From JAICMB01 sp963802915 (GTDB lineage Bacteria; Acidobacteriota; Terriglobia; Bryobacterales; Bryobacteraceae), in the NCBI GenBank assembly GCA_963802915.1, contig CAWDKQ010000022.1:1-64000 (forward strand): a DNA stretch of 64,000 nucleotides. The letters run 5' to 3'. Both the position numbers and the translations under genes were made by a program. Shown here piece after piece: positions 16,856 through 25,423 of this stretch. Numbering within the stretch: position 1 is the first letter of the stretch; every line of letters begins with the position of its first letter. Below the pieces are notes generated by a model. The model was not told where the DNA came from. It made no database searches and saw only the letters and a list, made by a program, of their open reading frames with translations.

Positions 16856-17377
16856 ATGGCAACTTCTTTTGCACCGATCCCGACGGATAATCCTCAGCGC
16901 AGTCTCACGCTGGCGCAACCCGACAACCTGCCACACATCGGTCTGGTCGGAGATACCTATACGATTACTGTCACGGGCGAGCAGACTGATGGACGCTTTT
17001 GCATAATCGATATGCACATCCCGCCGGGTGGCGGGCCGCCGCCGCACCGGCATGACTTCGAGGAGACTTTTATTCTGCTTGAAGGGGAGATGGAGGCGAC
17101 GTTCCGCGGCAAGAAGTCGATTGTGCGCGCCGGCGATACACTCAACATTCCCGCCAACGCTCCACATCAATTTCACAATGCTTCGAGCAGGCCGGTGCGT
17201 ATGCTCTGTATTTGCTCTCCAGCGGGACAGGAGAGATTCTTCGTGGAGGTGGGGGTACCGGTCGCAACGCGCACGACGGCGCCGCCGAAGCTGGACGAAA
17301 ACGAGCAGGTTGCGTTCATTGAGAAGGTCAAGGCGCTCGCACCGAAGTACCGGACTGAATTGCTTCGGGAGGCGTAG
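16856..17377 (+). CDS. Cupin-domain protein
   Basis: Single small-barrel cupin (about residues 50-130). Motif 1 is GGGPPPHRHDFEETFILLEG, with metal ligands H, H, E. Motif 2 is NIPANAPHQFHN, supplying the last His. 173 residues; AAGGGAAC lies near the ATG. Its place behind the NmrA-like gene suggests a shared small-molecule or stress pathway. The reaction is unknown. Confidence 0.85.
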   Translation: MATSFAPIPTDNPQRSLTLAQPDNLPHIGLVGDTYTITVTGEQTDGRFCIIDMHIPPGGGPPPHRHDFEETFILLEGEMEATFRGKKSIVRAGDTLNIPANAPHQFHNASSRPVRMLCICSPAGQERFFVEVGVPVATRTTAPPKLDENEQVAFIEKVKALAPKYRTELLREA

Positions 17378-17522
17378 CGTGTCGTTACTAGTTTGGCGGA
17401 CGGTGCTCGGCGCCACAAAGGGCGGTCAGCCGTAAGAGCTCCATGATATTTGCACTGTCGATGGGGTGCTTCATGAATGGAAAGGCGTCCTGGTGAGCTT
17501 CGTGAGGTAAAAAGCGAGGCTT

Positions 17523-17548
17523 GGGCGAGAGCTATACGACTCTCGCCC
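17523..17548 (-). terminator. Strong hairpin between convergent genes
   Basis: GGGCGAGAG (17523-17531) pairs with CTCTCGCCC (17540-17548), loop 8 nt. It lies 30 bp past the stop of the minus-strand receiver gene and 145 bp past the cupin stop. On the minus strand a T-run (CTTTTT) follows about 8 nt after the stem, so the terminator role fits the minus strand better. Confidence 0.55.
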
Positions 17549-17578
17549 CTTGTAGATCGAACATAACAGCGGCGAGCG

Positions 17579-18178
17579 CTACGATGCCCGGGCGATCGCG
17601 AAGTTTGGGACGGCCGATGGGGTCTCTTTCTTTGGCGTCGACGCAACTCCGTGCCTGGCGTGCGCGGAACGGATGGTCCGCAATACCTCCGCGCTGTTGA
17701 AAGGCTTCAATATGAGATCGTAGCCGCCGCGGGCCAGCAATTCAGCCCATAATCTATCGTCCGCTAAGCGCGACGTCATGATGAACGCGGCTCCATTAGC
17801 GGCATTGACAACTTGTCCGAGAGCTTCCTCCCACTCACTCGGGTTCGCGTCGCAATCGAAGAGGAACACCGTAGCGCCGGAGCGCACGGCCGAATTCAGG
17901 GCCCAACGCCAATCGGGGTTGTGGTAGAGTCGCCAACCGGCCTCCTCCACAATTCTTCGCAAAGGCGCGGCAGTTTCTTTCGGCCCAGCGAAGACCAGCT
18001 TTATCTTTTCCGCCAGTTTCCTGCTCCTGAAATGTCTACTGAAAATGTGAATAAGAGCGCCGGAAACCGGGGTTGCGCCGTCTGGGGAGATTACGTCGGG
18101 CAACGGCCGTTTCCGGCGCCAGGATGGATTTCCTCCACCCAACGCTATCAAAAACGCCTTATGGGACACAGCCCCCAA
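17579..18178 (-). CDS. Degenerate response-regulator receiver-like protein
   Basis: Residues about 58-175 have the alternating fold of a CheY-like receiver, with VFLFDCD at the phosphoacceptor strand (D108 or D110) and the conserved lysine K158 in LILKPF. The acidic pair at the end of strand 1 is missing (KLVFAGPK), so it is probably a pseudo-receiver. The first about 55 residues look non-homologous and the true start may be further downstream, but no good internal start codon with a ribosome site was seen. It lies 45 bp downstream of gcvH. Confidence 0.6.
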   Translation of the reverse strand: MGAVSHKAFLIALGGGNPSWRRKRPLPDVISPDGATPVSGALIHIFSRHFRSRKLAEKIKLVFAGPKETAAPLRRIVEEAGWRLYHNPDWRWALNSAVRSGATVFLFDCDANPSEWEEALGQVVNAANGAAFIMTSRLADDRLWAELLARGGYDLILKPFNSAEVLRTIRSAHARHGVASTPKKETPSAVPNFAIARAS

Positions 18179-18223
18179 ATGGGGGTAGTGTAGGGGCTAT
18201 TCGGTGGGGAACGGTGTGGCGGC

Positions 18224-18610
18224 TCAGGATTCCGCGTCGGCGTAGGCCTGATAATCCTCGGGCGAGAGCAATTCGTTCAACTCACCCGGATCCGACATGC
18301 GGATCTTCACGAGCCAGGCGTCGCCGTGCGGATCGTCATTGAGCTTTTCGGGCGCGGTAGTGAGCAATTCATTGATTTCGACGATCTCGCCCGAGACGGG
18401 GGCAAAAATATCCGAGACGGCTTTCACGGACTCGACGGAACCGACCGCCTTGCCCTTTTCAGCCCGCGCACCGACCTTAGGCAGGTCGACGTAGACGATA
18501 TCGCCGAGTTCCTTTTGGGCGTGATCCGTAATTCCGATCACCCCGATTTCACCCTCGGCGCGCACCCACTCGTGTTCTTTGGTATATCGGGAATCGCTAG
18601 GATAGGTCAT
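18224..18610 (-). CDS. gcvH: Glycine cleavage system H protein
   Basis: Lipoyl carrier shuttling the aminomethyl group between P, T and L proteins. The 128-residue frame from ATG 18610 has the standard H-protein sequence and lipoyl lysine K63 in GSVESVKAVSD. The start overlaps the gcvT stop as ATGA, so the two are translationally coupled. gcvP is not in this window. Confidence 0.97.
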   Translation of the reverse strand: MTYPSDSRYTKEHEWVRAEGEIGVIGITDHAQKELGDIVYVDLPKVGARAEKGKAVGSVESVKAVSDIFAPVSGEIVEINELLTTAPEKLNDDPHGDAWLVKIRMSDPGELNELLSPEDYQAYADAES

Positions 18611-19725
18611 TTTGGTCGCTTGTAGAAAGGCGTCGGGACCGTTACGGCCTCGACCGGCTGATTGCGAATCATGATCTCGATTTTCTGACCGGGAACCGCG
18701 CGGTCCACCGGAAGGTAGCACAGCCCAATGTTCTTGTTCAGCGTGGGGGCGGGACCGCCGCTGGTGACCCAACCCGCCGGGACGCCGTCGAGGGAGACCT
18801 CGTAGCCGTCGCGTCCGATACCGCGGCCGATCATCTCGAAGCCTACCAGCTTGCGTTTGATCCCTTCCGCCTTTTGCTTCGCCAGCACGCCGCGGCCTTG
18901 AAAATCGCCTTTGTCCATTTTGACGATCCAGGCGAGGTCGGCTTCGAGAGGCGTAATCGACGCGTGGATTTCGTGGCCGTAGAGGGCCATTTTCGCTTCG
19001 AGACGCAGCGTATTTCGCGCGCCCAGGCCGCAGGGTTTTATTCCGAATTCCTTTCCTGCTTCAAGCAACTCGGCCCAGATCCGCGGAGCTTCTTCCGGAG
19101 CGATGTAGATTTCAAATCCATCCTCGCCGGTGTAGCCGGTTCGCGCGATGCGCGCCCATACGCCGGAGACCTCGCCGTCGGTGAAGTGGTAATAGCGAAT
19201 CGTCGAAAGGTCTGTTGCGGTGAGCTTTTGCAGGGTATCGATGGCTTTCGGTCCCTGGATGGCGATTTGTGCGTAGCGATCGCTTGCGAACTCCACCTTG
19301 GCAGGCCACCGGTTCGAGGATTCGATGTGCTCGAAATCTTTGTCCTGATTCGACGCGTTCACGCAAATAAAATAGTGGTCTTCGTCGACTTTATGCACGA
19401 GAATATCGTCGACGAATCCGCCGTGGCCGTAGAGCAGGCCGGCATAGTGGGCCTGGCCGATTTTGAGTTTGGAAGCGTCGTTAGTGGAAACGTAGTTGAC
19501 GAGCTGAAACGCCTCAGGGCCACGGACTTCGATCTCGCCCATGTGGCTGACGTCGAAGAGGCCGACGGCGCGCCGGACGGCGTTGTGTTCGTCGATGATG
19601 CCGGTGTATTGCACGGGCATGTCCCAGCCGCCAAAATCGACCATCTTGGCGCCAAGGTTGCGATGCACCGCGTTGAGAGGGGTCGCTTTCAGCGCGGCGG
19701 TGGGCGTGGTCATGTCGAAACCCAA
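18607..19725 (-). CDS. gcvT: Glycine cleavage system T protein (aminomethyltransferase)
   Basis: Transfers the methylene group from the H-protein arm to tetrahydrofolate. GcvT N-terminal fold (GLFDVSHMGEIEVRG) and C-terminal barrel (VTSGGPAPTLNKNIGLCYL) are intact. Length 372 is normal. ATG 19725 or ATG 19713 (MTTPTA) could be the start. A structured repeat, found also upstream of glgP, lies about 55-170 bp upstream in the leader. No canonical glycine-riboswitch motif was recognised there. Confidence 0.96.
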   Translation of the reverse strand: MGFDMTTPTAALKATPLNAVHRNLGAKMVDFGGWDMPVQYTGIIDEHNAVRRAVGLFDVSHMGEIEVRGPEAFQLVNYVSTNDASKLKIGQAHYAGLLYGHGGFVDDILVHKVDEDHYFICVNASNQDKDFEHIESSNRWPAKVEFASDRYAQIAIQGPKAIDTLQKLTATDLSTIRYYHFTDGEVSGVWARIARTGYTGEDGFEIYIAPEEAPRIWAELLEAGKEFGIKPCGLGARNTLRLEAKMALYGHEIHASITPLEADLAWIVKMDKGDFQGRGVLAKQKAEGIKRKLVGFEMIGRGIGRDGYEVSLDGVPAGWVTSGGPAPTLNKNIGLCYLPVDRAVPGQKIEIMIRNQPVEAVTVPTPFYKRPK

Positions 19726-19779
19726 TTCTATCGCAGTGGTATGCGGTTTACGCAGCGTCAGGCTCTATGCGGTTCCTTT

Positions 19780-19897
19780 CGGGTCTATGAAATGATCGCC
19801 GACGATCTCCGCTTACTTACGTGCGCGGTTCCGCAGGGTCGCGGCTCGGAACGAGTGTCGGCGGTGACACGACACGGGGAAAATCCGGGACGGCGTT
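19780..19897 (-). repeat. Structured dispersed repeat, copy 2 (upstream of gcvT)
   Basis: On the minus strand this stretch matches plus-strand 1654-1789. It has the same stems: GTGTC with GACAC, and GTTCCG with CGGAAC with a 13-nt loop of different sequence. In both places it lies in the leader of the next gene in the same orientation. This copy lacks the extra 20-bp tandem unit seen in copy 1. Confidence 0.75.
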
Positions 19898-19913
19898 CTT
19901 CGGCGGACTGCAG

Positions 19914-20774
19914 CTACCTTAAATCTTTTGCTTTGAGATAGGCGATCAGGGCGGCGGGATCGTCGGAGATGATGGCGTCCACGCGGGCGTCGATCATCTT
20001 GTCCCAGCCGGTGGGCGTGTTTACGGTCCATGGGACAACCTGGATGCCGGCGTCGTGGGCGGCTCGGACTTTTTCCTTGGTCACCAGCGTGTAGTTGGGC
20101 GAGATGATTTGGGCGTGGCCGCCTTCCTGCGCGATATCGACGAAGCTGCGGGGATCGGATTCGGTCAATGCAGAGCGGCGGATCTCAGGGGCCATTTTCT
20201 CAGCGGCGACTAGAGTTCGAAAATCGAAGGATTGCAGGATCACGCGTTTTTCGAGGCCGTGCTTGCGGACCTGTTCTAAGAACAATCGGACGAACTCTTC
20301 GGGCGAGGGCGTGTATTGTGGTTTATCGAGGAAGCTCTTCGTCTCGATGTTGTAATCGAACGAGCCTTGGTTCGAGAGGCTGAGAACTTCGTCGAGCGTG
20401 GGCATTCTGGTGCCAGGGATCGCCTGCTGTTTTTCGAAAAGCGGATTGCGGATCGCGCCGCAGTCCCATTCGCGGACCTGAGCTAGGGTCAGTTCGTGGA
20501 TCACGGCGCTCTTCTGCGGGCCAGTGCAGACGGGACCGTGGAGGATGGGATCGTGCGACATGACAATCACGCTGTCCTTGGTCACCGCCATGTCCATCTC
20601 GAGGGCGTCGACGCCGGCTTCAATGGCGTACTGGTATGCGGGGATCGTGTTTTCGGGCCGCATGGCGCGGGCTCCGCGATGGCCGTGCACGAGAATTCTA
20701 TGCGTATCCGCAGCGGTAGACATAAGCGATAGAGTCACGAAAATGAAACAGAGCGTGCCGAACTGGCGTGGCAT
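19914..20774 (-). CDS. Secreted glycerophosphodiester phosphodiesterase
   Basis: Predicted to hydrolyse glycerophosphodiesters to glycerol-3-phosphate and an alcohol in the periplasm. Signal peptide residues 1-22. GDPD signature: HGHRGARAMRPENT with catalytic His, EMDMAVTKD with metal Glu/Asp, and MSHDP with the second His. The C-terminal IISDDPAAL is the usual final strand. It follows the SpoIIE-type phosphatase gene by 10 bp in the same operon. Confidence 0.93.
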   Translation of the reverse strand: MPRQFGTLCFIFVTLSLMSTAADTHRILVHGHRGARAMRPENTIPAYQYAIEAGVDALEMDMAVTKDSVIVMSHDPILHGPVCTGPQKSAVIHELTLAQVREWDCGAIRNPLFEKQQAIPGTRMPTLDEVLSLSNQGSFDYNIETKSFLDKPQYTPSPEEFVRLFLEQVRKHGLEKRVILQSFDFRTLVAAEKMAPEIRRSALTESDPRSFVDIAQEGGHAQIISPNYTLVTKEKVRAAHDAGIQVVPWTVNTPTGWDKMIDARVDAIISDDPAALIAYLKAKDLR

Positions 20775-20784
20775 AGCACCAGTA

Positions 20785-22746
20785 TTACAGCCGGCGCGCG
20801 ACCAGCAGAGTCATGTCGTCCTGGCGCTCCGGCGCGGTGCTCCATTGACCGACGGCGTCCATCACAACCTTGATAATTTCGTCTTCGGGCCGGTCTGCAT
20901 TTTTCACGAAGAGTTCCGTGAGACGATCCTCGCCGAACATTTCGCCGTATTCGTTCTCCGGCTCCGTAATACCGTCCGTGAAAAAGACGAGAAGGTCTCC
21001 GCGGTGAAGCCGCACTTCGCTTTCGTCGTACTGGGCGAAAGGAAAAGCGCCGACGACCATGCCGTTCACATCCAGGCGAGTCGCGCTTCCGTTGTGCACG
21101 AGGATGGGAGGCAGGTGGCCGGCGTTGGTGTAGGTGAACAGGCCGGTCTTTTCGTCGTAGATGCCGAAACAGAACGTCGCGAATTTTTCCGTCGGCGTGG
21201 TTTGATGGAGCTGCTGGTTGAGATCCGTCACCACGCGTGCCGCCGAGAGCTGATGCACGGCGACTCCGCCCGGCGCGGCCATTTCCAGGGCTCCGCGGAC
21301 TTCCATGCGCATGGCGGATTGAATGGTGGCCATCAATAGCGCGGCTGAAATCCCTTTGCCGGCGACATCGCCGATGGCGAGCGCGAGTTGATCCTCGCCG
21401 ATTCTCTGATAGTCGAAATAGTCGCCGGAAACTATGCGGGCGGATTGCCAAAACGCAGTGAGGCGCACGGTCTTCATCGACGGAATTTCTTTGGGGTAGA
21501 GCTGCTCCTGGACTTCACGCGCAATTTCCAGCTCGGTTTGCAGGCGCTCTTTTTCTTTGGCGACGACGAGGAGGCGCTCCAGGTTCTCAGTCATGGTATT
21601 GAACGACATGCTCAGCTCGGCTAACTGATCGCGGCTTTTGCTCGGGACCTGAATCCGGTGAGAGAAATTGCCTTCCATCACGCGCTGGGTTCCGGTGTAC
21701 AACTGATGCACGGCGGCAGTGATGGTGCGGGCCAGGGATACGCCGATTACGAGCGCGGAGGCTTCGACTAACAGGAACAGAATCGCGACGGCGAACAACG
21801 CGACGGGGATGAATTGTTGTACCGCATCTACCTTGGCGTTGAATACGGTTCGCAGAAGAGCCGAGGGGCGTGTGTGAACGGAAATGAGCGCGTCGGTTTG
21901 AATCTTGCCGGGCGAATCCCAATAACTGAACGGCATCAGGGACCCGCCGAGGAGGTCGACGTCGAGGCGATTCACTGGAGGATCGAGCCGCGTGGCTGCA
22001 TCCTCGCGAAATTGTTCGGCGTGTGGGGCCCTGGGATCGTTAGACAGAACAAAAAGGGACACTTCGCCAAGACCGGGCATCAGGCTGCTCAGGTAGTCTC
22101 GGCTGAGCGGTGCGGCGATGGTGACATCGGTGGCGCCGCGAACGACGTGCGCCCAGGCATAGAAATGACCGTTGCGAACGATGATGCCATTGGCGTCGCC
22201 CCATCCCGTTGGCGCCGGTTGGGCCGGATGATTTTGCGGCCAACTTACGACGGATTCGCCTTCTCGAAGAACGATGGACGGATCGGAGATGCGCTGCTTG
22301 AGGACTTCTCCCACTCCGTGCAACACCTGCATGCGCTGTTGCTGGCTGGTTTCCGCGACGGCGCTTCCAAACCAGTCGAGCGATGCAATACGGCGGTCGA
22401 GTTCCGAGCTGACGAGATAGACCGCTAGCTGACTGGACAGGGCGTAGGTGCCGATTCCGACGAAAATGACGATGAGCAGGATGGGCACCAGCGCGATGAA
22501 CATGTAGGTCATCAGGAGACGGTTTCTGAGACGCCAGATGGCGCGCCGCATCCCGATACGCGCCACGCGGACGAGGAGCCAGAAGCCGAGTAAAACAAGA
22601 ATGACTTGCAGAAGAGCCACGAATCCACTGCCGGGGGTCAGGACGAGGAGAGTCAGGTAGAGCAGGAGAATAATCCCGAAGGACTTCTCCAGCTTTCCGA
22701 TGAGGCGGAGCCGGGTTCTAATTTGAGATGTCAGGCTCTCGGGCAC
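20785..22746 (-). CDS. Membrane-bound SpoIIE/RsbU-type PP2C phosphatase with HAMP
   Basis: Two or three N-terminal hydrophobic helices (about 22-60 and 78-100) are followed by a periplasmic sensor (about 105-305), a TM (about 308-330), HAMP (about 330-385) and a PP2C/SpoIIE domain. Metal-binding motifs are SGDYFDY, GDVAGKG and FFTDGITE. Such proteins dephosphorylate anti-sigma antagonist proteins; no partner switch genes lie nearby. GTG 22746 is one base after the LOG-family stop (TAACGTG), indicating coupling. Confidence 0.92.
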   Translation of the reverse strand: MPESLTSQIRTRLRLIGKLEKSFGIILLLYLTLLVLTPGSGFVALLQVILVLLGFWLLVRVARIGMRRAIWRLRNRLLMTYMFIALVPILLIVIFVGIGTYALSSQLAVYLVSSELDRRIASLDWFGSAVAETSQQQRMQVLHGVGEVLKQRISDPSIVLREGESVVSWPQNHPAQPAPTGWGDANGIIVRNGHFYAWAHVVRGATDVTIAAPLSRDYLSSLMPGLGEVSLFVLSNDPRAPHAEQFREDAATRLDPPVNRLDVDLLGGSLMPFSYWDSPGKIQTDALISVHTRPSALLRTVFNAKVDAVQQFIPVALFAVAILFLLVEASALVIGVSLARTITAAVHQLYTGTQRVMEGNFSHRIQVPSKSRDQLAELSMSFNTMTENLERLLVVAKEKERLQTELEIAREVQEQLYPKEIPSMKTVRLTAFWQSARIVSGDYFDYQRIGEDQLALAIGDVAGKGISAALLMATIQSAMRMEVRGALEMAAPGGVAVHQLSAARVVTDLNQQLHQTTPTEKFATFCFGIYDEKTGLFTYTNAGHLPPILVHNGSATRLDVNGMVVGAFPFAQYDESEVRLHRGDLLVFFTDGITEPENEYGEMFGEDRLTELFVKNADRPEDEIIKVVMDAVGQWSTAPERQDDMTLLVARRL

Positions 22747-22747
22747 G

Positions 22748-23536
22748 TTATACGCGGGACCTGGCGATTTCGGGCGCTTCGGGCTCTGGCGGCTCGGGCT
22801 CGGGCTGCAAATAGTGTTTCGTCAAGAAGGCTTGGAGAATCGCGATCGCATCTTGTGGCGTATCGGCGTATTCAAACAGGTCCAGATCGGGCTTCGATAT
22901 CGTGCCGTATTTGACCAGCGCATCGAAGTTGATCACTTCCTTCCAATATTCCGAACCGTAGAGGACGATGACGATCTTACTCTCGATCTTCTGCGTTTGC
23001 GCCAGAGTGAGGATCTCGCATAGCTCGTCGAGGGTGCCGAAGCCGCCCGGAAATACGACCAGCGCTTTTGCGAGGTACGCAAACCAGAATTTGCGCATGA
23101 AGAAGTAGTGGAACTCGAATTCCAATTCCGGAGTGATGTAGGGGTTGGGGCGCTGTTCGAAGGGGAGTCCGATATTCAGGCCGATCGATTTCCCGCCGGC
23201 CTCGTACGCGCCGCGATTCGCGGCCTCCATAATTCCGCCTCCACCGCCGGAGCACACTACGAAACGATGCGCAGGATTCTCGAGATGTTCGGACCACTCG
23301 GTGATGAGCCTAGCTACTTCGCGCGCCGCCTGATAGTAGTGGCCCATCGGGCCATCTTCGGTGATTCGGGCGGAGCCGAAGAACACGACGGTGTCCTGGA
23401 TTTTTTCTTCGCGAAAGTGGGAGAGAGGCTCGAGATACTCGGAGAGAATGCGGAGCCCGCGCGCGTCGGCGCTTTCCAGGAAGGACTCGTTGAGATAGGC
23501 TACGGGGCGACGGCCGTTGGGGTTGTCTTTTATCAT
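22748..23536 (-). CDS. LOG-family (TIGR00730) nucleotide 5'-monophosphate phosphoribohydrolase-like protein
   Basis: 262 residues from ATG 23536, which overlaps the lpxD stop as ATGA. Rossmann-like fold with the LOG motifs SGGGGGIMEAANRGAYEAGG and FPGGFGTLDEL, the catalytic and nucleotide-binding residues of cytokinin-riboside monophosphate hydrolases (formerly labelled lysine decarboxylases). Likely substrate is a nucleotide monophosphate. Coupled to both lpxD and the phosphatase. Confidence 0.9.
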   Translation of the reverse strand: MIKDNPNGRRPVAYLNESFLESADARGLRILSEYLEPLSHFREEKIQDTVVFFGSARITEDGPMGHYYQAAREVARLITEWSEHLENPAHRFVVCSGGGGGIMEAANRGAYEAGGKSIGLNIGLPFEQRPNPYITPELEFEFHYFFMRKFWFAYLAKALVVFPGGFGTLDELCEILTLAQTQKIESKIVIVLYGSEYWKEVINFDALVKYGTISKPDLDLFEYADTPQDAIAILQAFLTKHYLQPEPEPPEPEAPEIARSRV

Positions 23537-24573
23537 TTTGAGGCCTCGGGTTGTCCGCGCTGCTCCAGTTCCTGGACGCGTTTTTCCAATTGTCTCATCG
23601 ACCTCAGAATATCGGGCAGCTTGGGGAACGCGGTTATGGCGCGCAGCCAGTCGCGCGCGGCGAAGGCAGGCGATCCCGAAATCACGCTGCCCGCCGGGAC
23701 GTCGCCGCCCACGCCGCTTTGGGCGTAGACGACAGCGTTGTCGTGAATCGTCAGGTGGCCGGAGATGCCGACCTGGCCGGCTAACAGGACATTCTTTTCG
23801 AGAACGGAGCTGCCGGCGAGCCCGGTTTGGGCGCAAATAATGTTGTCCTCGCCGACGACGCAGGCGTGGCCGATCTGAACGAGGCTATCGATCTTGGCTC
23901 CGCGCTTGACGCGGGTCTCTCCCATGGTGGCGCGGTCCACCGAGGTGAGCGACTGGATTTCGACGTCATCTTCGATCACGGTCTTACCGGATTGGACGAT
24001 TTTGAAGTGCGTTCCTTCGGCGGTTTTTGCGAAGCCGAAGCCATCGCCGCCGACCACGACTCCGTTTTGCAGAATGACGCGATTTCCGATGCGGCAATAT
24101 TCTCGAACAACGGCGTGGGAATGCGCCAGGAAGTCGTCTCCGATCTGCGCTCCTTCGTAGATCACGACGTGAGAATGCAGGACGGCATTTCGGCCGATCA
24201 CGACGTTGTCGCCGATGACGGCGAATGCTCCGATGGAAGCACCCTCGCCGATCCGGGCTGAGGGTGCGATCGCGGCTTGAGGATGAATGCCGGGCGCGGG
24301 TCGCGGCGGTTGATAGAACAGCGCTAGCGCGCGGGCGAAGTCGTGATAGGGATTGCTCGACACGACGCTCAAAGGCGTGGGAAGCGGCAGAGGCTCAGAG
24401 ACAAGAATCGCCGCGGCTCGACTGTGCTTCACTTTGTGGGCGTATTTCGGATTCGCGAGGAATGTCAGATCCGTGGGGCCGGCGTGTTCCATGCCGGCGA
24501 CGCCGGTGATATCGATGGCGCCGTCTCCGGCCAGCCTACAGCCGAGCCGCGAGGCAATCTCTTCAAGTTTCAT
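23533..24573 (-). CDS. lpxD: UDP-3-O-(3-hydroxyacyl)glucosamine N-acyltransferase
   Basis: Third step of lipid A synthesis, at the cytoplasmic membrane face. N-terminal uridine-binding domain (about 1-95), then a left-handed beta-helix of hexapeptide repeats with the conserved IGHACVVGEDNII catalytic His region. A C-terminal coiled helix follows (SMRQLEKRVQELEQ). Length 346 is typical. It lies apart from other lpx genes, inside an operon with signalling proteins. Its presence supports a lipopolysaccharide-bearing outer membrane. Confidence 0.96.
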   Translation of the reverse strand: MKLEEIASRLGCRLAGDGAIDITGVAGMEHAGPTDLTFLANPKYAHKVKHSRAAAILVSEPLPLPTPLSVVSSNPYHDFARALALFYQPPRPAPGIHPQAAIAPSARIGEGASIGAFAVIGDNVVIGRNAVLHSHVVIYEGAQIGDDFLAHSHAVVREYCRIGNRVILQNGVVVGGDGFGFAKTAEGTHFKIVQSGKTVIEDDVEIQSLTSVDRATMGETRVKRGAKIDSLVQIGHACVVGEDNIICAQTGLAGSSVLEKNVLLAGQVGISGHLTIHDNAVVYAQSGVGGDVPAGSVISGSPAFAARDWLRAITAFPKLPDILRSMRQLEKRVQELEQRGQPEASK

Positions 24574-24582
24574 TTTGTGGTT

Positions 24583-24882
24583 TCAGTGCGAAGCCGCATA
24601 CTTGTCCCGGCATTGCGCCGAGCAGAAATAGACGGTTTCTTTGCCATACGTCTGTTTGATGGATGTCGCGGTGTGTGTGTATGTGCCGCAAACCGGGTCC
24701 TTCTTGAGTTCTCCGCTGAGCGGCATCTCCGCGCTAATCGGCCTCGCCGAGGCCTGCTGCTGGCGGGGAGGCGAGAAAAGTTCGGAGAATCCTTTCAGAA
24801 TGATACCGATCACCGCTCTCAGGACAGAGATTAGAAACACGGCAATCAGGAGGTAAACTACAACCCTAAACATGCGGCCCAA
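24583..24882 (-). CDS. Membrane-anchored YHS/TRASH-type metal-binding protein
   Basis: N-terminal TM (about residues 4-30), a Pro/Gln linker, and a C-terminal YHS-like domain with DPVCGTY and VYFCSAQCRDKYAA. The cysteines fit binding of a heavy metal. 99 residues. It sits between the response regulator (8-bp gap) and lpxD (9-bp gap). Confidence 0.82.
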   Translation of the reverse strand: MGRMFRVVVYLLIAVFLISVLRAVIGIILKGFSELFSPPRQQQASARPISAEMPLSGELKKDPVCGTYTHTATSIKQTYGKETVYFCSAQCRDKYAASH

Positions 24883-24890
24883 CTACAATT

Positions 24891-25334
24891 TTACCCGGAA
24901 TTGCCGGTGCTGGCCGATTTTGAGAGCGGCTGCAGCCAAAGGATGGCAAAGCGTTCGATGGCTTTGAGGTATTCTGTGAGGCCGGTGGGCTTCACGATGT
25001 AAGCGGTGGCGCCGGCATCGAGGACTTCCTGAATCCCGTGCTGTTTGGAGCTGAAGACGACGATCGGCGTGGTCGCCAAGCTTACGCCTTCGGAGCGCAC
25101 TCTCTGGATGACTGTTTGGCCGTCGATTTTGGGCAGGTTCAGATCGAGTAATATCATGTCGGGGCGGTAATTGTCCCGAATCAATATTTGTAATGCCTGC
25201 TCTCCGTCTTCGGCGATTCGTACGTTCATTGCGAGCTGGACGGGAGACCTCTTCAGACCCTCGCGGATCAGCTTGACGTCGCCGGGGTTGTCTTCGATCA
25301 CGAGGACTTCCAGTGTCCGGTTCGACTCGGGCAT
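24891..25334 (-). CDS. Single-domain response regulator (Rcp1/CheY-like)
   Basis: Receiver domain only, 147 residues. Acidic pocket IEDNPGD, phosphoacceptor Asp in ILLDLNLPK, conserved Thr/Ser in VVFSS and Lys in YIVKPT. The NPGDVKLIREGL helix resembles Rcp1 regulators that pair with phytochrome-type histidine kinases. No kinase is adjacent. Divergent from parA; first gene of a six-gene run ending in GDPD. Confidence 0.93.
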   Translation of the reverse strand: MPESNRTLEVLVIEDNPGDVKLIREGLKRSPVQLAMNVRIAEDGEQALQILIRDNYRPDMILLDLNLPKIDGQTVIQRVRSEGVSLATTPIVVFSSKQHGIQEVLDAGATAYIVKPTGLTEYLKAIERFAILWLQPLSKSASTGNSG

Positions 25335-25410
25335 AGCCAGAGTTTATCGTAAATCGCGTGCGGAATCCGGTTAAACAAATCCACACGGCGCGGTGTCGAA
25401 GTTCTGGCGC

Positions 25411-25416
25411 TATAGT
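25411..25416 (+). promoter_or_regulatory. Likely -10 box of a leaderless parA transcript
   Basis: TATAGT at 25411-25416 ends 7 bp before the parA ATG (25424), so transcription would begin at or near the start codon. No Shine-Dalgarno is visible. No good -35 was found. Confidence 0.35.
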
Positions 25417-25423
25417 ATCGGTC

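Noticed and set aside
19725..19914. Glycine riboswitch upstream of gcvT
   Set aside because: The expected conserved aptamer sequences were not recognised; the region instead matches the leader of glgP.
18874..19941. Open plus-strand frame of about 355 codons
   Set aside because: Antisense to gcvT, which is certain. High GC content leaves long antisense frames open; the same applies to 2778-3779 (under glgP) and 37587-38630 (under the Gfo/Idh gene).
23537..23836. N-terminal extension of the LOG-family protein
   Set aside because: The extra 100 residues are Arg-rich antisense-type sequence over lpxD; ATG 23536 overlapping the lpxD stop is the natural start.
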